Shown: positions 16,323 to 29,500 of the stretch, piece by piece
Position numbering within the stretch: position 1 is the first letter of the stretch
How the letters are laid out: every line of letters begins with the position of its first letter
NCBI GenBank assembly: GCA_963722815.1
Contig: CAVROM010000010.1
Coordinates: 124,001-188,000, forward strand
Length of the DNA: 64,000 nucleotides
Direction of reading: 5' to 3'
Source: DASQFQ01 sp963722815
Lineage (GTDB): Bacteria > Actinomycetota > Thermoleophilia > Solirubrobacterales > Solirubrobacteraceae
Notes under the pieces: generated by a model
The model's database searches: none
What the model was told of the DNA's origin: nothing
Seen by the model: the letters and a program-made list of their open reading frames with translations, nothing else
Made by a program: the position numbers and the translations under genes

Positions 16323-17437
16323 GCGTCGCCCGCATCGGCATCGTCGGTGGCGGCCTGATGGGTCGTGAGCTGGCGGCGGCGATCGGGCGCTGGGCGGCGC
16401 TGGAGGACCATCCGGTCACGCCGCGGCTCGAGGCGGTGTGTGACCAGAACCCAGAGGTGCTCTCCTGGTTCGAGCGGGTGGAGAGCGTGCGGTTGCTCAC
16501 GGGGGAGTGGAAGGCGTTGCTCGAGGACCCGGACCTCGACGTCCTCTACCTCGCGGTCCCGCACCACCTGCACGAGTCGCTGTACCTCGACACGATCGCG
16601 GCCGGCAAGGACTTCCTGGGCGAGAAGCCGTTCGGCATCGACCTCGCCGCCGGCCGCCGCATCGTCGAGGCGATCGAGGCGAGCGACGTCTTCGTCCGCT
16701 GCTCGAGCGAGGTGCCCTACTTCCCGGGCGCCCTGTTCGCGTACGACACGATTCGCAGCGGCGCGCTGGGAGAGCTGATCGAGGCCGAGAACGCGTTCCT
16801 GCACTCCAGCGACCTCGACCGTGCCAAGCCGATCAACTGGAAGCGCCAGGCGGAGTTCTGCGGCAGCGCGGGTGTGATGAACGACCTCGGCATGCACGTC
16901 CTGCACCTCCCGTTGCGGCTCGGCTGGCGACCCCAGCGGCTCTACGCCGTCCTCCAGGACATCGTCCACGAGCGCCCCGGCCCCGACGGCGACCCCGTCC
17001 CCTGCGACACGTGGGACAACGCCACGATCCACGCCGACGCCGGCTTCCCGCTCACGCTCGCCACCAAGCGGATCGCGCCGCGCGAGATGAACACGTGGCG
17101 CGTCCGCGCCCTCGGCATGGACGGCGGCATCGAGTTCTCGACGGCCAGCCCCAAGGTGGTCAAGCGCTTCACCGTCCGCGACGGCCGCCAGCAGTGGGAG
17201 CACATCGAGATCGGCAGCCAGTCCGCGTTCGCCAGCACCGCCGGCGGGATCTGGGAGTTCGGCTTCTCCGACGCGATCCTCCAGATGTGGGCGGCCTTCC
17301 TCGCCGAGCGCGAGGGAGCGCTCGGCGACCGCCTCGGATGCGTCACCCCGCAGGAGGCGTTGACCGCGCACGAGATCTTCCACGCCGCGCAGGAATCCGG
17401 AGCTTCCGGCTCCGCCGTCGCGCTCGGCGATCGCTGA
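16319..17437 (+). CDS. Gfo/Idh/MocA-family oxidoreductase
   Basis: A 372-residue NAD(P)-dependent sugar dehydrogenase-type protein. The Rossmann glycine motif is GIVGGGLMGRELAAAIGRW at the N-terminus. The family EKP motif appears as GKDFLGEKPFGIDLAAGRRI, and the C-terminal alpha/beta domain has CGSAGVMNDLGMHVLHLPLR with the conserved catalytic Asp and His. Translation probably starts at TTG 16319 in a TTGA overlap with the aldolase stop, so the two are co-expressed. These enzymes oxidise inositols, sugars or sugar acids; with the aldolase and kinase it suggests a catabolic route for an unusual polyol or ketose. The substrate is not determinable. Confidence 0.88.
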   Translation: MSVARIGIVGGGLMGRELAAAIGRWAALEDHPVTPRLEAVCDQNPEVLSWFERVESVRLLTGEWKALLEDPDLDVLYLAVPHHLHESLYLDTIAAGKDFLGEKPFGIDLAAGRRIVEAIEASDVFVRCSSEVPYFPGALFAYDTIRSGALGELIEAENAFLHSSDLDRAKPINWKRQAEFCGSAGVMNDLGMHVLHLPLRLGWRPQRLYAVLQDIVHERPGPDGDPVPCDTWDNATIHADAGFPLTLATKRIAPREMNTWRVRALGMDGGIEFSTASPKVVKRFTVRDGRQQWEHIEIGSQSAFASTAGGIWEFGFSDAILQMWAAFLAEREGALGDRLGCVTPQEALTAHEIFHAAQESGASGSAVALGDR

Positions 17438-17470
17438 CTCGCATAAGCGTCCACGGAACCGCTCCCGCGC

Positions 17471-17499
17471 TTGTCTCCGCACTTTGCGCTCGTTACCTT
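17471..17499 (+). promoter_or_regulatory. Promoter and Shine-Dalgarno of the GGDEF gene
   Basis: TTGTCT (17471-17476) and TACCTT (17494-17499) are 17 bp apart. An AGGAGGT ribosome-binding site follows at 17507-17513 and fixes the unusual TTG start at 17519. This gene is therefore leadered, unlike many neighbours. Confidence 0.6.
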
Positions 17500-17518
17500 C
17501 GCCTGCAGGAGGTAAGGC

Positions 17519-19502
17519 TTGAACCAACGCAATCCCGGTCGGCGCGCCCTGCGGATCGCATGGGCGGTCCTGCTGGTGGTCTTTGTCGCGTATGTCGCGG
17601 TGGCACTCGGAGTCGGCGGGTCCGGAGTCCTCGACTTCTTCTCGAGCTGGGTCTGCATCGGGCTCGTGCTCGGCGCGGCCGCCCTGCTCGCGGTGCGCGG
17701 GTTCGCCAGCGACGACCGCCGCGCGCCGTGGCTGTTCCTCTCGCTCGGCGCCGCGATGTGGGCGATCGGGGAGCTCATCTACGAGATCGCCTACTCCGAG
17801 GCGCCCGAGCTCGCGCCCTACCCGTCGATCGCCGACGCGTTCTGGCTCGGCTCGTACTTCGCGGTCGGCGCCGGCATCGTGCTCGTGCTGCGCTCACGCC
17901 TGCGGCGCGCGTTCCACGCCACGATGTGGCTCGACGCCGCCATCGGGGCCGCCACGATCTCCGCGCTGGCGGCGACCGTCGCGTTCGACCCGGTGCTCAC
18001 CGACACCGCGGGCTACGGCTGGGAGACCGCCACCGACCTCGCCTATCCGCTGCTCGACCTCGGCCTGCTCTCGCTCGTCGCCACGCTGCTCGCGCTGACC
18101 GGCTGGCGGCCCGGGTTCGGCTGGGCGCTGTTCGCGGTCGCGCTCTCGATGCAGGCGATCTCCGACGTCCTGTACGCGCGCGAGATCGCGCTCGGCACCG
18201 ACTCGGGCGACACGCTGCTCGCGCCGCTGTGGCCGGCGGCGATGCTGCTGCTCGCCTACGCCGCCTGGCGGCCGCTGAGCACGAACCTGCGCCGCGGCGT
18301 GCCGCTCGCGCGCGTGTTCATCTTCCCGGCCGCGTTCACGCTGATCGCGCTCGGGATCCTCGTCTACGACCAGATCCACTCGGTCAACACGCTCGGCGTC
18401 GTGCTCGCCGCGACCGCGATCGCGCTGGCCGTCGGCCGGATGGCGCTGTCCTTCCTCGACAACCTGCGGATGCTGCGGACGCGCCCGCCACGACGCGCTG
18501 ACCGACGCGCTCACCAGCCTGCCGAACCGCCGCGCGTTCATGGAGGCGCTCGAGCATGCCCTCGAAGGCGAGGTCGAGCCGCGGCTCCTCGCTCTCTTCG
18601 ACCTCGACGGCTTCAAGCGCTACAACGACGCCTACGGCCACCCGGCCGGCGATGCGCTGCTGACCCGGCTGTCGGGAGCGCTGGGCGACGTGGTCGACGG
18701 CCACGGCCGCGCCTTCCGCCTCGGCGGCGACGAGTTCTGCCTGCTGCTCGACGACGGCACCGCCGACACGCTGCTCGTCAACGCCGCCCGCGCGCTCGAG
18801 GCGCGCGGCGACGGCTTCGACGTCACCGCCTCCTACGGCGTCGTCCGCCTGCCGGCCGACGCCGACACCCCGGAGGAGGCGCTCCACCTCGCCGACCGCC
18901 GCATGTACGCCGCGAAGGAGGCGCGGCCGAGCTCCGCCGGGCTGCAGACGCGCACGGTCCTGCTCAAGGTGCTCTCCGAGCGCGAGCCAGACCTGCACGA
19001 GCACTCCAGCGACGTGATGGCGCTCGCCCGCGGCGTGGCGCGGCGGCTCGGGCTGCCCGTCGAGGAGCGCGACATCGTCGCCCGCGCGGCCGAGCTGCAC
19101 GACATCGGCAAGATGGCGATCCCCGACGCCATCCTCAACAAGCCCGGCCCGCTGGACGATCGCGAATGGCGCTTCATGCGCCGCCACACGATCATCGGCG
19201 AAGACATCCTGAACGTGGCGCCGGCGCTGCAGCCGGTGGCGGTGCTGGTGCGCGCGAGCCACGAGCGGTGGGACGGCAAGGGCTACCCGGACGGCACCTC
19301 CGGCGACGAGATTCCGCGCGGGGCCCGCATCGTTGCGGTCTGCGATGCGTTCAGTGCAATGGTGCAGGATCGTCCTTACCAGGCCGGGCTGAGCGTGAGC
19401 GAGGCCGTGGCCGAGATCAAGCGGTGCGCGGGCACGAACTTCGACCCGGCGGTCGTCGAGGCGTTCGCCGCCGAGATCCGCTCCGAAGCGGTGCCCGCGT
19501 GA
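17519..19502 (+). CDS. Membrane GGDEF plus HD-GYP cyclic-di-GMP protein, one frameshift
   Basis: The N-terminal about 320 residues form eight or more hydrophobic segments, a membrane sensor. A GGDEF domain follows with HDALTDALTSLPNRRAF, LFDLDGFKRYNDAYGHPAGD and the intact active-site motif RLGGDEFCLLL. A C-terminal HD-GYP phosphodiesterase domain carries AAELHDIGKMAIPDAILNKP, RRHTIIGEDIL and HERWDGKGYPDGTSGDEIP. Both cyclic-di-GMP synthesis and breakdown motifs are thus present. The frame changes between about 18477 and 18490, just before HDALTD; the 1984-nt length is one base off, consistent with a single indel. Corrected length is about 660 residues. TTG 17519 follows a strong AGGAGGT. Confidence 0.88.
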
Positions 19503-21011
19503 GGCGTTGCCTGGCGGCAGGGCTGTCTGGCGCTCGCCTGCAGCACGGCCGCCGCGCCCGCGGCGGCCGCGGCGCCGGGCGACCTCGCGATCGCCGACGA
19601 GGGCAACTGTTCGCAGCACCGGGCGGCTCGTCAGCGTGACGCCGGCCGGCGCCGCTCGACGTGCTGGTCTCCGGCGCTCCCCTGCGCAACCCGTGGGCGG
19701 TCGCGGTGGCGCCCGACGGCGCGATGCTGCTCGCCGACGAGGGCGCCGAGGCGGTCTTCAGGATCACGCCCGCGGGCGCCGTCAACACCGTCGCGAGCGG
19801 CCGCGAGCTCGACGACCCGGTCGGGATCGCGCTCGCGCCCGGCGGGATCGCCTACGTGTCCGACCGCAACCGCGACGCCGTGCTGCGGGTCGAGCTCGCC
19901 ACCGGTCGCATCACGAAGGTCGCCGACGTGCGCGACGCCGCCGGGCTCGCCTTCGACCGGGCCGGCAAGCTGCTCGTGACCGACGAGCGCGTGGTGCGCC
20001 GCGTCGACCCGGGCACCGGCGCCGTCACGACCGCCGCGGAGGGCGCACCGCTCGACCGCCCGCAGGACGTCGCCGTCGCGCTCGACGGCACGATGTTCGT
20101 GATCGACGGCGCGCGGGTGCTGCGGATCAGCCCGACCGGCGCCAAGAGCGTGCTCGCCTCCGGCGCGCCGCTCGACGACCCGAACGGGATCGACATCGAG
20201 CCCGCGGGCGACCTCGTGGTGGCCGATCGCGCGGGGCGCGCTCATCCACGTCGACCGCGACACCGGCGCGAAGTCGCTCGTGATGGGCGGCAGCATCCTG
20301 CGCCGGCCCACGGGCATCGCCTCGATCGGCGGCGCCGGCGTCGACGCCAGCGGCGGCGGCAACGGCGATCCGGAGGGCCCGGCTGCGCCTCCGCCTCCGC
20401 CTCCACCTCCGCCGGTGGACTCGGGCGGCGGTAGCGGCGGGGACACCCCCGGCACCGGCGGCGGCGGCGGTACCCCGGTCCCCGGGCTGGGCGGCACGAC
20501 CGTCGTCCGCAACCCGGACGGGACGTTCACCGTGACCAGGGCGGACGGCAGCGTCGTCACGCTCCCGCCCGGCGTCACGCCGGCCACCTCCGGCATCAAG
20601 GGCGTCGACTTCGTCGCTCCGGGCTTCAAGAGCAAGCCACGCCTCAGCGCCACGCGCTTCCGCGCCGCCCGCCGCGGCAAGGCGTTCATCTCGGTCTCGA
20701 TCGGCACCCGCATCAAGTGGGCGCTGACCGAGTTCGCGCGCGTCACGATCACCGTGCAGAAGCGGCGCACCCTCAGCCGCGGCTGCCGGCGCGCGCGCTC
20801 GAGCCGCCACCGCACCGGCTGCCGCAAGTACGTCGCGGTCAAGGGTCGCTTCGCCACGGCGAGCGCCGCCGGCGTCAACTCCGTGCGCTTCCGCGGCCGG
20901 CTCAGGGGCAAGCGGCTGAAGCCCGGGCGCTACCGCTTCGTGATCCGCGCGCGCGACGGCGCGGGCAACGTGAGCAGGCCGAAGCGCCCGACGTTCCGGA
21001 TCGTCCGCTAG
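19499..21011 (+). CDS. Secreted NHL-type beta-propeller protein, several frameshifts
   Basis: Starting at GTG 19499 (overlapping the previous stop), the first 160 bases change frame two or three times; pieced together they give an Ala-rich signal-like sequence, then DLAIADEGN and VRSTGRLVSVTPAG. From 19661 about 190 clean residues form NHL/SMP-30-like propeller repeats (NPWAVAVAPDGAMLLADEGA, DDPVGIALAPGGIAYVSDRN, DRPQDVAVALDGTMFVIDG). The GGGG run at 20233-20236 breaks the frame again. The remainder is a Gly/Pro-rich linker with a nine-proline tract and a very basic C-terminal domain of about 120 residues resembling bacterial Ig-like tails (VRFRGRLRGKRLKPGRYRF). Its stop codon lies inside the 39-bp repeat. 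Export and ligand or glycan binding are inferred. Confidence 0.7.
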
Positions 21012-21085
21012 GCGCCAAGCCAGGCAGCTTGCTGCCTAGCGGGGGGCTAGGCGCCAAGCCAGGCAGGTCGCTGCCTAGCGGGGGG
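21008..21085. repeat. Tandem pair of a 39-bp palindromic repeat (copy 1)
   Basis: Two adjoining 39-bp units (21008-21046 and 21047-21085) each begin CTAGGCGCCAAGCCAGGCAG and end CTGCCTAGCGGGGGG. Each contains a hairpin AGGCAG...CTGCCT and a flanking CTAGGC/GCCTAG pair. The units differ only in the hairpin loop (CTTG versus GTCG). The + gene stop TAG is the first CTAG; a CTAGCTGCTAG tail carries the stop of the convergent minus-strand gene. A near-identical pair occurs at 35445-35521. Confidence 0.9.
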
Positions 21086-21092
21086 CTAGCTG

Positions 21093-21995
21093 CTAGTCCT
21101 CGTCCGGCTCGGTGGCGAACGCCCGGAGGGCGGAGATGGCCGGGACGAAGTAGTAGGCGCCGGTCTCCGGCGTCGTGTAGAAGGTGAGCTCGTCGCGGGG
21201 GCCGTCGAGCCCGGCCATGTTGTCGAGCATGCGCGCGAGCGGGCCCTGGTCCGCGGAGAAGCCGACGAACATCGTCCCGTGGGCGGTGACCGTGCCGTAG
21301 GGCATGTTGCGCCGGAAGATGTGGCCGAAGTCGTCCTGATCGGTGCGCGCGACGTGCGAGTTGCCGGGCTTGTGCTCCAGTTCGGTCGAGTCGTCCTTGG
21401 TCCGGCCCATGGCGGCCTGCTGTGCCGCGACGGGCAGCGCCTCCCAGGCCTCGACGTCGTGCGCCCAGCGCTGCAGCAGCAGCACGGAGCCGCCCGCGCC
21501 CGGCTCGCCCGGCGGGATCAGCGCGATCTCGGGCGCGCGGGCGAGGCTCGGGTTCTCGGTCCCGTCGATGAAGCCGGTCAGGTCGCGGTCCTGGCGGTAG
21601 GGCCAGCTCGACGTCTCGACCGCCACCCGGGCGACCGGCTCGAGCGCCGCGATCGCGCCGCGCGCCTCGTCGAAGACGACGTCGTAGGCTGCGCCGGCCA
21701 GCCACAGCACCGCGTCGTGCTGGGTGGCGGGCATCGTGAACCCGTCCGGGCCGGCGACCGGCTCGTCGAAGCCGTGCAGCGCCGGCGGGGCCGGCCCTCC
21801 GACGCGGTCGCGCCACAGCTCGGGCCGCAGCCCGGCGACGAGGTTGACGCCGCCGATCGTCGTCCGCGGCTCGCGCAGGTCGGCCAGGCGCGTGACCAGC
21901 TCGCGGGGATCCGCGCCCTCGCGCAGGTCGAGCTCCAGGTAGGCGTGGGAGGCCGTTCCGAGGGCGAAGATGCCAGCCTGGGGTATCTCGGACAC
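21093..21995 (-). CDS. Dyp-type heme peroxidase
   Basis: A 300-residue dye-decolorising peroxidase. The hallmark GxxDG motif with the catalytic Asp is LTGFIDGTENPSLARAPEIA, and the C-terminal heme region includes NSHVARTDQDDFGHIFRRNM with the presumed proximal His, and GTMFVGFSADQGPLARMLDN. The ferredoxin-like duplicated fold is implied by FALGTASHAYLELDLREGAD and DVVFDEARGAIAALEPVARV. There is no Tat signal, so it is probably cytoplasmic (YfeX-like, B/P class) or an encapsulin cargo; no encapsulin gene is nearby. It is divergent from uvrA with a 76-bp gap. Confidence 0.9.
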   Translation of the reverse strand: MSEIPQAGIFALGTASHAYLELDLREGADPRELVTRLADLREPRTTIGGVNLVAGLRPELWRDRVGGPAPPALHGFDEPVAGPDGFTMPATQHDAVLWLAGAAYDVVFDEARGAIAALEPVARVAVETSSWPYRQDRDLTGFIDGTENPSLARAPEIALIPPGEPGAGGSVLLLQRWAHDVEAWEALPVAAQQAAMGRTKDDSTELEHKPGNSHVARTDQDDFGHIFRRNMPYGTVTAHGTMFVGFSADQGPLARMLDNMAGLDGPRDELTFYTTPETGAYYFVPAISALRAFATEPDED

Positions 21996-22071
21996 GGACT
22001 CCTCTCGGTTCGTTCGCTGTACGCGGAATTGCGGACAGGTCCGTGTCCGGCCGCGACATACACTGGGTTAT

Positions 22072-24945
<2,874 letters not shown>

Positions 24946-24949
<4 letters not shown>

Positions 24950-25317
24950 GCGTCGACTGGCTGCTGACCACGCAGGGTCGGCTTGCCCGGATCGCAGGCG
25001 GCACGCTGCTGATCCTGCTCGGCCTCGGCGTGATCGGCGGCTTCATCGGCGTCCTGTTCCTGATCCTCGGCGCGATCCCGATCGCCTCGGCGGCCTATGG
25101 CGCGCTGCTGATCGGGCCGCTGTTCGGGCGCGACACGATGGGCCGGCGGCCGGAGGATCCGCCGGAGGAGGAGAAGCAGGAGAGCGCCGAGGCCGAGGAG
25201 GAGGTCGAGGACTCCGCGCCGGACGCCAACCCGGACTGGAGCGCACCGCCACTCGCCCGCGCGGAGCGGCCCGCGGGCCAGGAGCCCCGGACCCGCGACC
25301 TCCGCGCGGAGGAGTAA
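24946..25317 (+). CDS. Small membrane protein, DUF2892-like
   Basis: A 123-residue protein starting at GTG 24946, overlapping the uvrA stop (GTGA). Two hydrophobic helices span roughly residues 10-60 (IAGGTLLILLGLGVIGGFIG and VLFLILGAIPIASAAYGALL), followed by a strongly acidic tail (EEEKQESAEAEEEVED) and an RTRDLRAEE end. The N-terminal RLARIAGGTLLILLGL and the AYGALLIGPLFG segment resemble YgaP/DUF2892 inner-membrane domains, without the cysteines of that family. It is co-transcribed with uvrA; its role is unknown. Confidence 0.6.
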
Positions 25318-25390
25318 GCGACTGAGCCGCGGCTTGACCGCGGCGAGCTGTCTCCTCTACGTTCGCGGTTGTGCGTCGGAGCACGTTGAC

Positions 25391-26590
25391 GTGACCCTCG
25401 AAGCGCTGGTTCGCTCGCTCGGCCGCAGTCCGAGTGACCGCTACACCCGGTTCCGCCTGGCCGGCCCGCTCGATGCGCGGTTCGTGCCCGACGCGACGTA
25501 CGTCGAGATCCGGCTCATGCAGATGCTGCTCCGCGACAAGCGAGTGCTCTGGCGCGAGTTCATCCCGCTGGGGTCGCTCGTGACGGAGCTCCAGTTCGCG
25601 GGGAAGCGGCAGGTCGTGCCGTTTTTGGTCGGCCCCGACCTCTTGGTCGATGCTCCGCAGCGCTCGTCGGGGGAGTTCGTCGAGTTCGCCGACAAGCGGG
25701 TCGCGGGTCCCTTTCCGTACCGCGGGGACGACCTCGTGCTGTTCGCCAGCCTGTTCCGGTTCGAGACGCGTGACTGGGCGAAGCAGGCGCTCTCCATGCT
25801 CGCGTCGGTGGCGAAAGCGTTCGACGCATCGAAGCTCACGACCTATGTCGATATCGCCGATCCGCTGTCGGCCGGGCTCCGCGGGTTGCTCGGCATGGAG
25901 GACGTCGAGGCTCGGCTCGGCATCATGGCGTCGTACTCGACGCCGATCGCAGGCGAAGCGCGCGCCTCTGAGCACGCACTCGAGCTCGGCTACCACGTCT
26001 TCATCAACGATCAGCTGCCGGCCGGCGCGGCGGATGAGTTCACCGTCGCCGACGGACTACTCATGCGCGGCGGGCGCGAGTACCGCGATGCCGACTTCAT
26101 GGTGCTGGAGCTCCGTGCTCTCGACGTTCGTCATGACCACCAGACGTTCCCGTTCCACCGCGCCCACTGGAACAAGATCGAGGAACACGTCGCCCAAGGT
26201 CGCGAGGAAGAGGCATGGCAGCGCTTCGAGCTGCTCGTGGCCGATCTGTCGCAGTGCGAAGACCTGATCTGGGCGCATCGCGCAGGGCTCATGGATGAAT
26301 ACGCCGAGCAACTCCGTGCGCGCATCGACCACCGCCGGCAGGTGTTCTCGCACGGCGGTCGCGCCGGCTTCGAAGGAGCGCGCCCCGAACCGCTGTCCGA
26401 GAACAGCCTGGGTGCCGCCGCACTCCGCGCCGCAGCTGCGCCGCCCGTCAGTCCGGAGCAGCTCATCGCGCGGCGTCCGCTCGCGCCGGTTAGCGCTCGC
26501 TCATCTGCTTCTGCACGAGGCGTCGCATATCGTCGACGAGAGCGGCATCGACCGAGGGCCGGGTCAACTCCAAGTCGTCGAGATCACTGA
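25391..26590 (+). CDS. Unrecognised protein facing the protease/TPR operon
   Basis: About 399 residues from GTG 25391 (a TTG at 25334 is also in frame). I do not recognise the family. The first 140 residues look beta-rich (FRLAGPLDARFVPDATYVEI, REFIPLGSLVTELQFAGKRQ, VVPFLVGPDLLVD). A helical part (RDWAKQALSMLASVAKAFDA) and a domain with DIADPLSAGLRGLLGMEDVE, LGYHVFINDQLPAG and REYRDADFMVLELRALDVRH follow, then a helical region with WNKIEEHVAQGREEEAWQRF. There is no signal peptide or membrane span. The last 33 residues (RRRERHRPRAG type) run 101 bp into the convergent TPR gene and look unnatural, so the true stop may be near 26490 with a one-base error. GC content is lower than the flanks (63-67% in the lines counted). 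Confidence 0.65.
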   Translation: MTLEALVRSLGRSPSDRYTRFRLAGPLDARFVPDATYVEIRLMQMLLRDKRVLWREFIPLGSLVTELQFAGKRQVVPFLVGPDLLVDAPQRSSGEFVEFADKRVAGPFPYRGDDLVLFASLFRFETRDWAKQALSMLASVAKAFDASKLTTYVDIADPLSAGLRGLLGMEDVEARLGIMASYSTPIAGEARASEHALELGYHVFINDQLPAGAADEFTVADGLLMRGGREYRDADFMVLELRALDVRHDHQTFPFHRAHWNKIEEHVAQGREEEAWQRFELLVADLSQCEDLIWAHRAGLMDEYAEQLRARIDHRRQVFSHGGRAGFEGARPEPLSENSLGAAALRAAAAPPVSPEQLIARRPLAPVSARSSASARGVAYRRRERHRPRAGSTPSRRDH

Positions 26591-29500
26591 TCGCCTCCGC
26601 CGTCAGCCCTCGCCTCCGCGGCGGGTCGGCGATCTCCGTGGTGGCGGCCACCGCATCGCTGAACTGGTCGCGCGCCTCCTCCGGGCGTCCGGCGGAGAGC
26701 AGGAAGAGACCGCGGTTGAAGCGGTCGTTGAGCCGGTAACGCTGCCTGACCCCAGGTTCGAGCAGTTCGGCGGCGCGGGCGTCGTCCCGCATCCGGTGAA
26801 GCGCCCAGGCGACGGCCGACTTGATGTCGGCCGACGCGTCCTCGATGGCGCGGGCGCGCTCGAGGACGGTCTCGTACTGCTCGTCGGCCTCGTCGAACCG
26901 CTCAAGCCGGAGAAGCGCATCGCCCTTGCCCGCATGAGCCGATAGCGACGCGGGCCGCCCCAGGTCGATGGCGCTGTCAAATGCCACGAGTGCCTCCGCC
27001 GACCTCCCGAGCGCGAGCAGCACCCAGGCGATGCTTTCCCGGGTGCCCGCGTCCAGGGGGTCGTGTTCGGCGGCTTCCGTCAGAACGCGCAACGCTTCGT
27101 CGTACTCGCCGACGCCCTTGAGCAGGTCACCACGGGTCGTCAATAGGTATGCAGCGCCCGCCCCCACGTCGAGCGCATGTTCGACCGCCTCGAGTGCGGG
27201 TCCATAACGCTGGAGGCCGGCGAGGGCTTGCGCCTTCGAGCTGAGCGCCATCACCGCGTCGGGATCCGCGCTCAACACGCTTTCGACCACCTCCAGCGCG
27301 GCTTCCGGGCGATCAAGGCGCACGAGTGCGTCCGTCTTGATCACGAGTGCGATCGGCTCGCCGGGTGTGAGCCGCTCGACCTCGGACGCCGCTCGCGCCG
27401 CCGCCTCGAGGCGCCCCAGCATCGAACTGCAGAGGGCGAGCTCGAGCTGCACCCAGGCCGTGTCGGGACTCAGCGACACGGCGCGCCGCGCGTCCCCGAG
27501 GGCGTCGTCCAGCCGGCCGAGTTCTCGAAGCACCTGTGCACGCGTCCCGAGCGTCCAGGCGCTGTCGGGGTCCTCGACCTCGGCGCGGTCGAGAAACCCC
27601 AGCGCTTCCTCCCACCGGCCCTGAAGACGCAGCGACTCAGCAAGCTCTTGCAGCGCCGTCAGCCGATTCGGTTCCAGCTCGACGGCGCGGCGAAGCAGGC
27701 GCTCGGCCTCCTCGAGCGATCCCTGTATGCGATGCAGTGTGCCGCGGTCGTCCAGAGCGGTGACCTCATCGGGATCCAGCTCGAGCGCCCGATCGAGCTC
27801 GACCGCAGCCTCGTCGTTCTTCCCTTCTGCCTTCAACGCCTTCCCAAGCCACACGTGTCCGAGAGCCGCGTCCGGCCGCGCCTCGACGACATCGCGAAAC
27901 GCTTCGATCGCGGCTGCTTGCCTGCCGAGCACCAGGAGGGCGACACCCCGGAGCGCCTTCGCATCAGCGTCGGCGGGCGCGAGCTCCAGCGCCCGGTCGG
28001 CGGCGTCAACGGCCTCCTCCCACCGGTTCAGGCTGATCAGCACCCAGCCGCGCTGGGTGATCACCCAGATCACCGAGGGCTCGAGCGCGAGAGCGGCGTC
28101 GAGACTCTGGAGAGCTTCCTCATGCCGTGCGAGCCCCCGCAAGAGCTGGCCCTTCGTACCGAGCGTGAACGCATCGTTCGCGCCGAGCTCGATCGCTCGC
28201 TCCATCGACTCCAGCGCCTCGTCGATCCGGCCGACGAGTCGCAGTGCCTCGCCGCGCCTCGACCAGACGAAGGACGATCCGGGAGCTAGCTCGGCCGCGC
28301 GGTCGAGCGCTCCGACCGCTCCCTCGTACTCGCTGGGCATGGCCATGAGTACGAGTCCGAGCCGGGCCCAGCCGTCGGCTTTGTCGGGATGCGCCTGGGT
28401 CGCCGATTCGTACCGCGTCCGCGCCTCATGAGGGCGGCCGAGGGACTCCAGCGCGCGGCCCTCGCTGAGGACGAATTCGGGATCCCCCGGGTACCTGCGA
28501 GCCGCATCCCGCGCCGTGTCGAGGGCCTCCTCGAAATGACCGTCGGCCAACAGCACGTCGATCAACAGCGTCCAGTCGTAAGCGTCGGACGCGTCCTCCG
28601 CCACGAGACCGCGAGCGAGCTCAAGCGCATCCGCGGAAGTCCCGGCCGCGAGAAGTGCCCGGACATGCAGCCGCCGAACGATCACGTCCCCGGGAAAGTC
28701 GGCGATCGCCTCGGTGGTCTCCGGGAGTGCCTCTGCGCCTCGGTCGAGCAGGAGCAGCAGGCGGCCGAGGCGGGCGTGTCCGTAGGTCCATTCCGGGTTG
28801 CGCCGCAGCAGTTCTCGGCACACCTCCTCCGCATCCGCGAGCAAGCCGGAGCGCTCCAGTGCCTCCAACCTGGTGGAAAGCACCGCGATGGAGTCAGGGT
28901 CTAGCGCCGCGGCTCGCTCTACCGCGGCGAGAGCGTCCTGCGCGCGCCCGAGGCCGAGCCACGACTCGGCGAGACCGACCAGCAACGAGCTCTCGTCCGG
29001 AGCCTGCGCGAGTGCAAGCGCGAACGCCGCGCGTGCCGCCTCGAAGTCCGAGATGGCGAGCAGCGCCTGCGCGCGTTCCACGAGCGCGAACTGATAGTCC
29101 GGGGACTCGTTCAGCGTCGCGTCGAGCTCACTCAGGGCTTCCTCCGGCCTGCCGAGCTGCCTCAGGGTCGCGGCGCGGCTGGCCCGGACCCACAAGCTCC
29201 CCGGCGAGAGCGCCTGCGCGCGATCGAAGCTGGCGAGCGCGTCCTCGTAGCGACCGACCATTCGCAGGGTCTCAGCCTGGTACCGCAGCGCGAAGAACAG
29301 ATCAGGCGCCAGTTCGAGCGCGCGGTCGAGCGAGCCGAGCGCATCGTCATAGCGCTGGGCCGCGAGCAGGATCGCGCCCCGGATCGCGAGCGCGCTCGCG
29401 TCGTCGGGGTTGGAGGCGAGCGCTCGCTCGAGCACCTCGAGCGCCTCGGCGTCCCGCATCGTGCGCCACAGGACCTCCCCTTTGACCGTGAGCAGAGCCG

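Noticed and set aside
21008..21085. Plain intrinsic terminators instead of a repeat family
   Set aside because: Exact 39-bp periodicity and a second near-identical copy with stop codons placed the same way are more than a terminator needs, though termination may be one effect.
25371..25394. GTG 25371 as start of the unknown protein
   Set aside because: It is out of frame and reaches a stop after seven codons unless an indel is assumed; recorded only as a possible error site.
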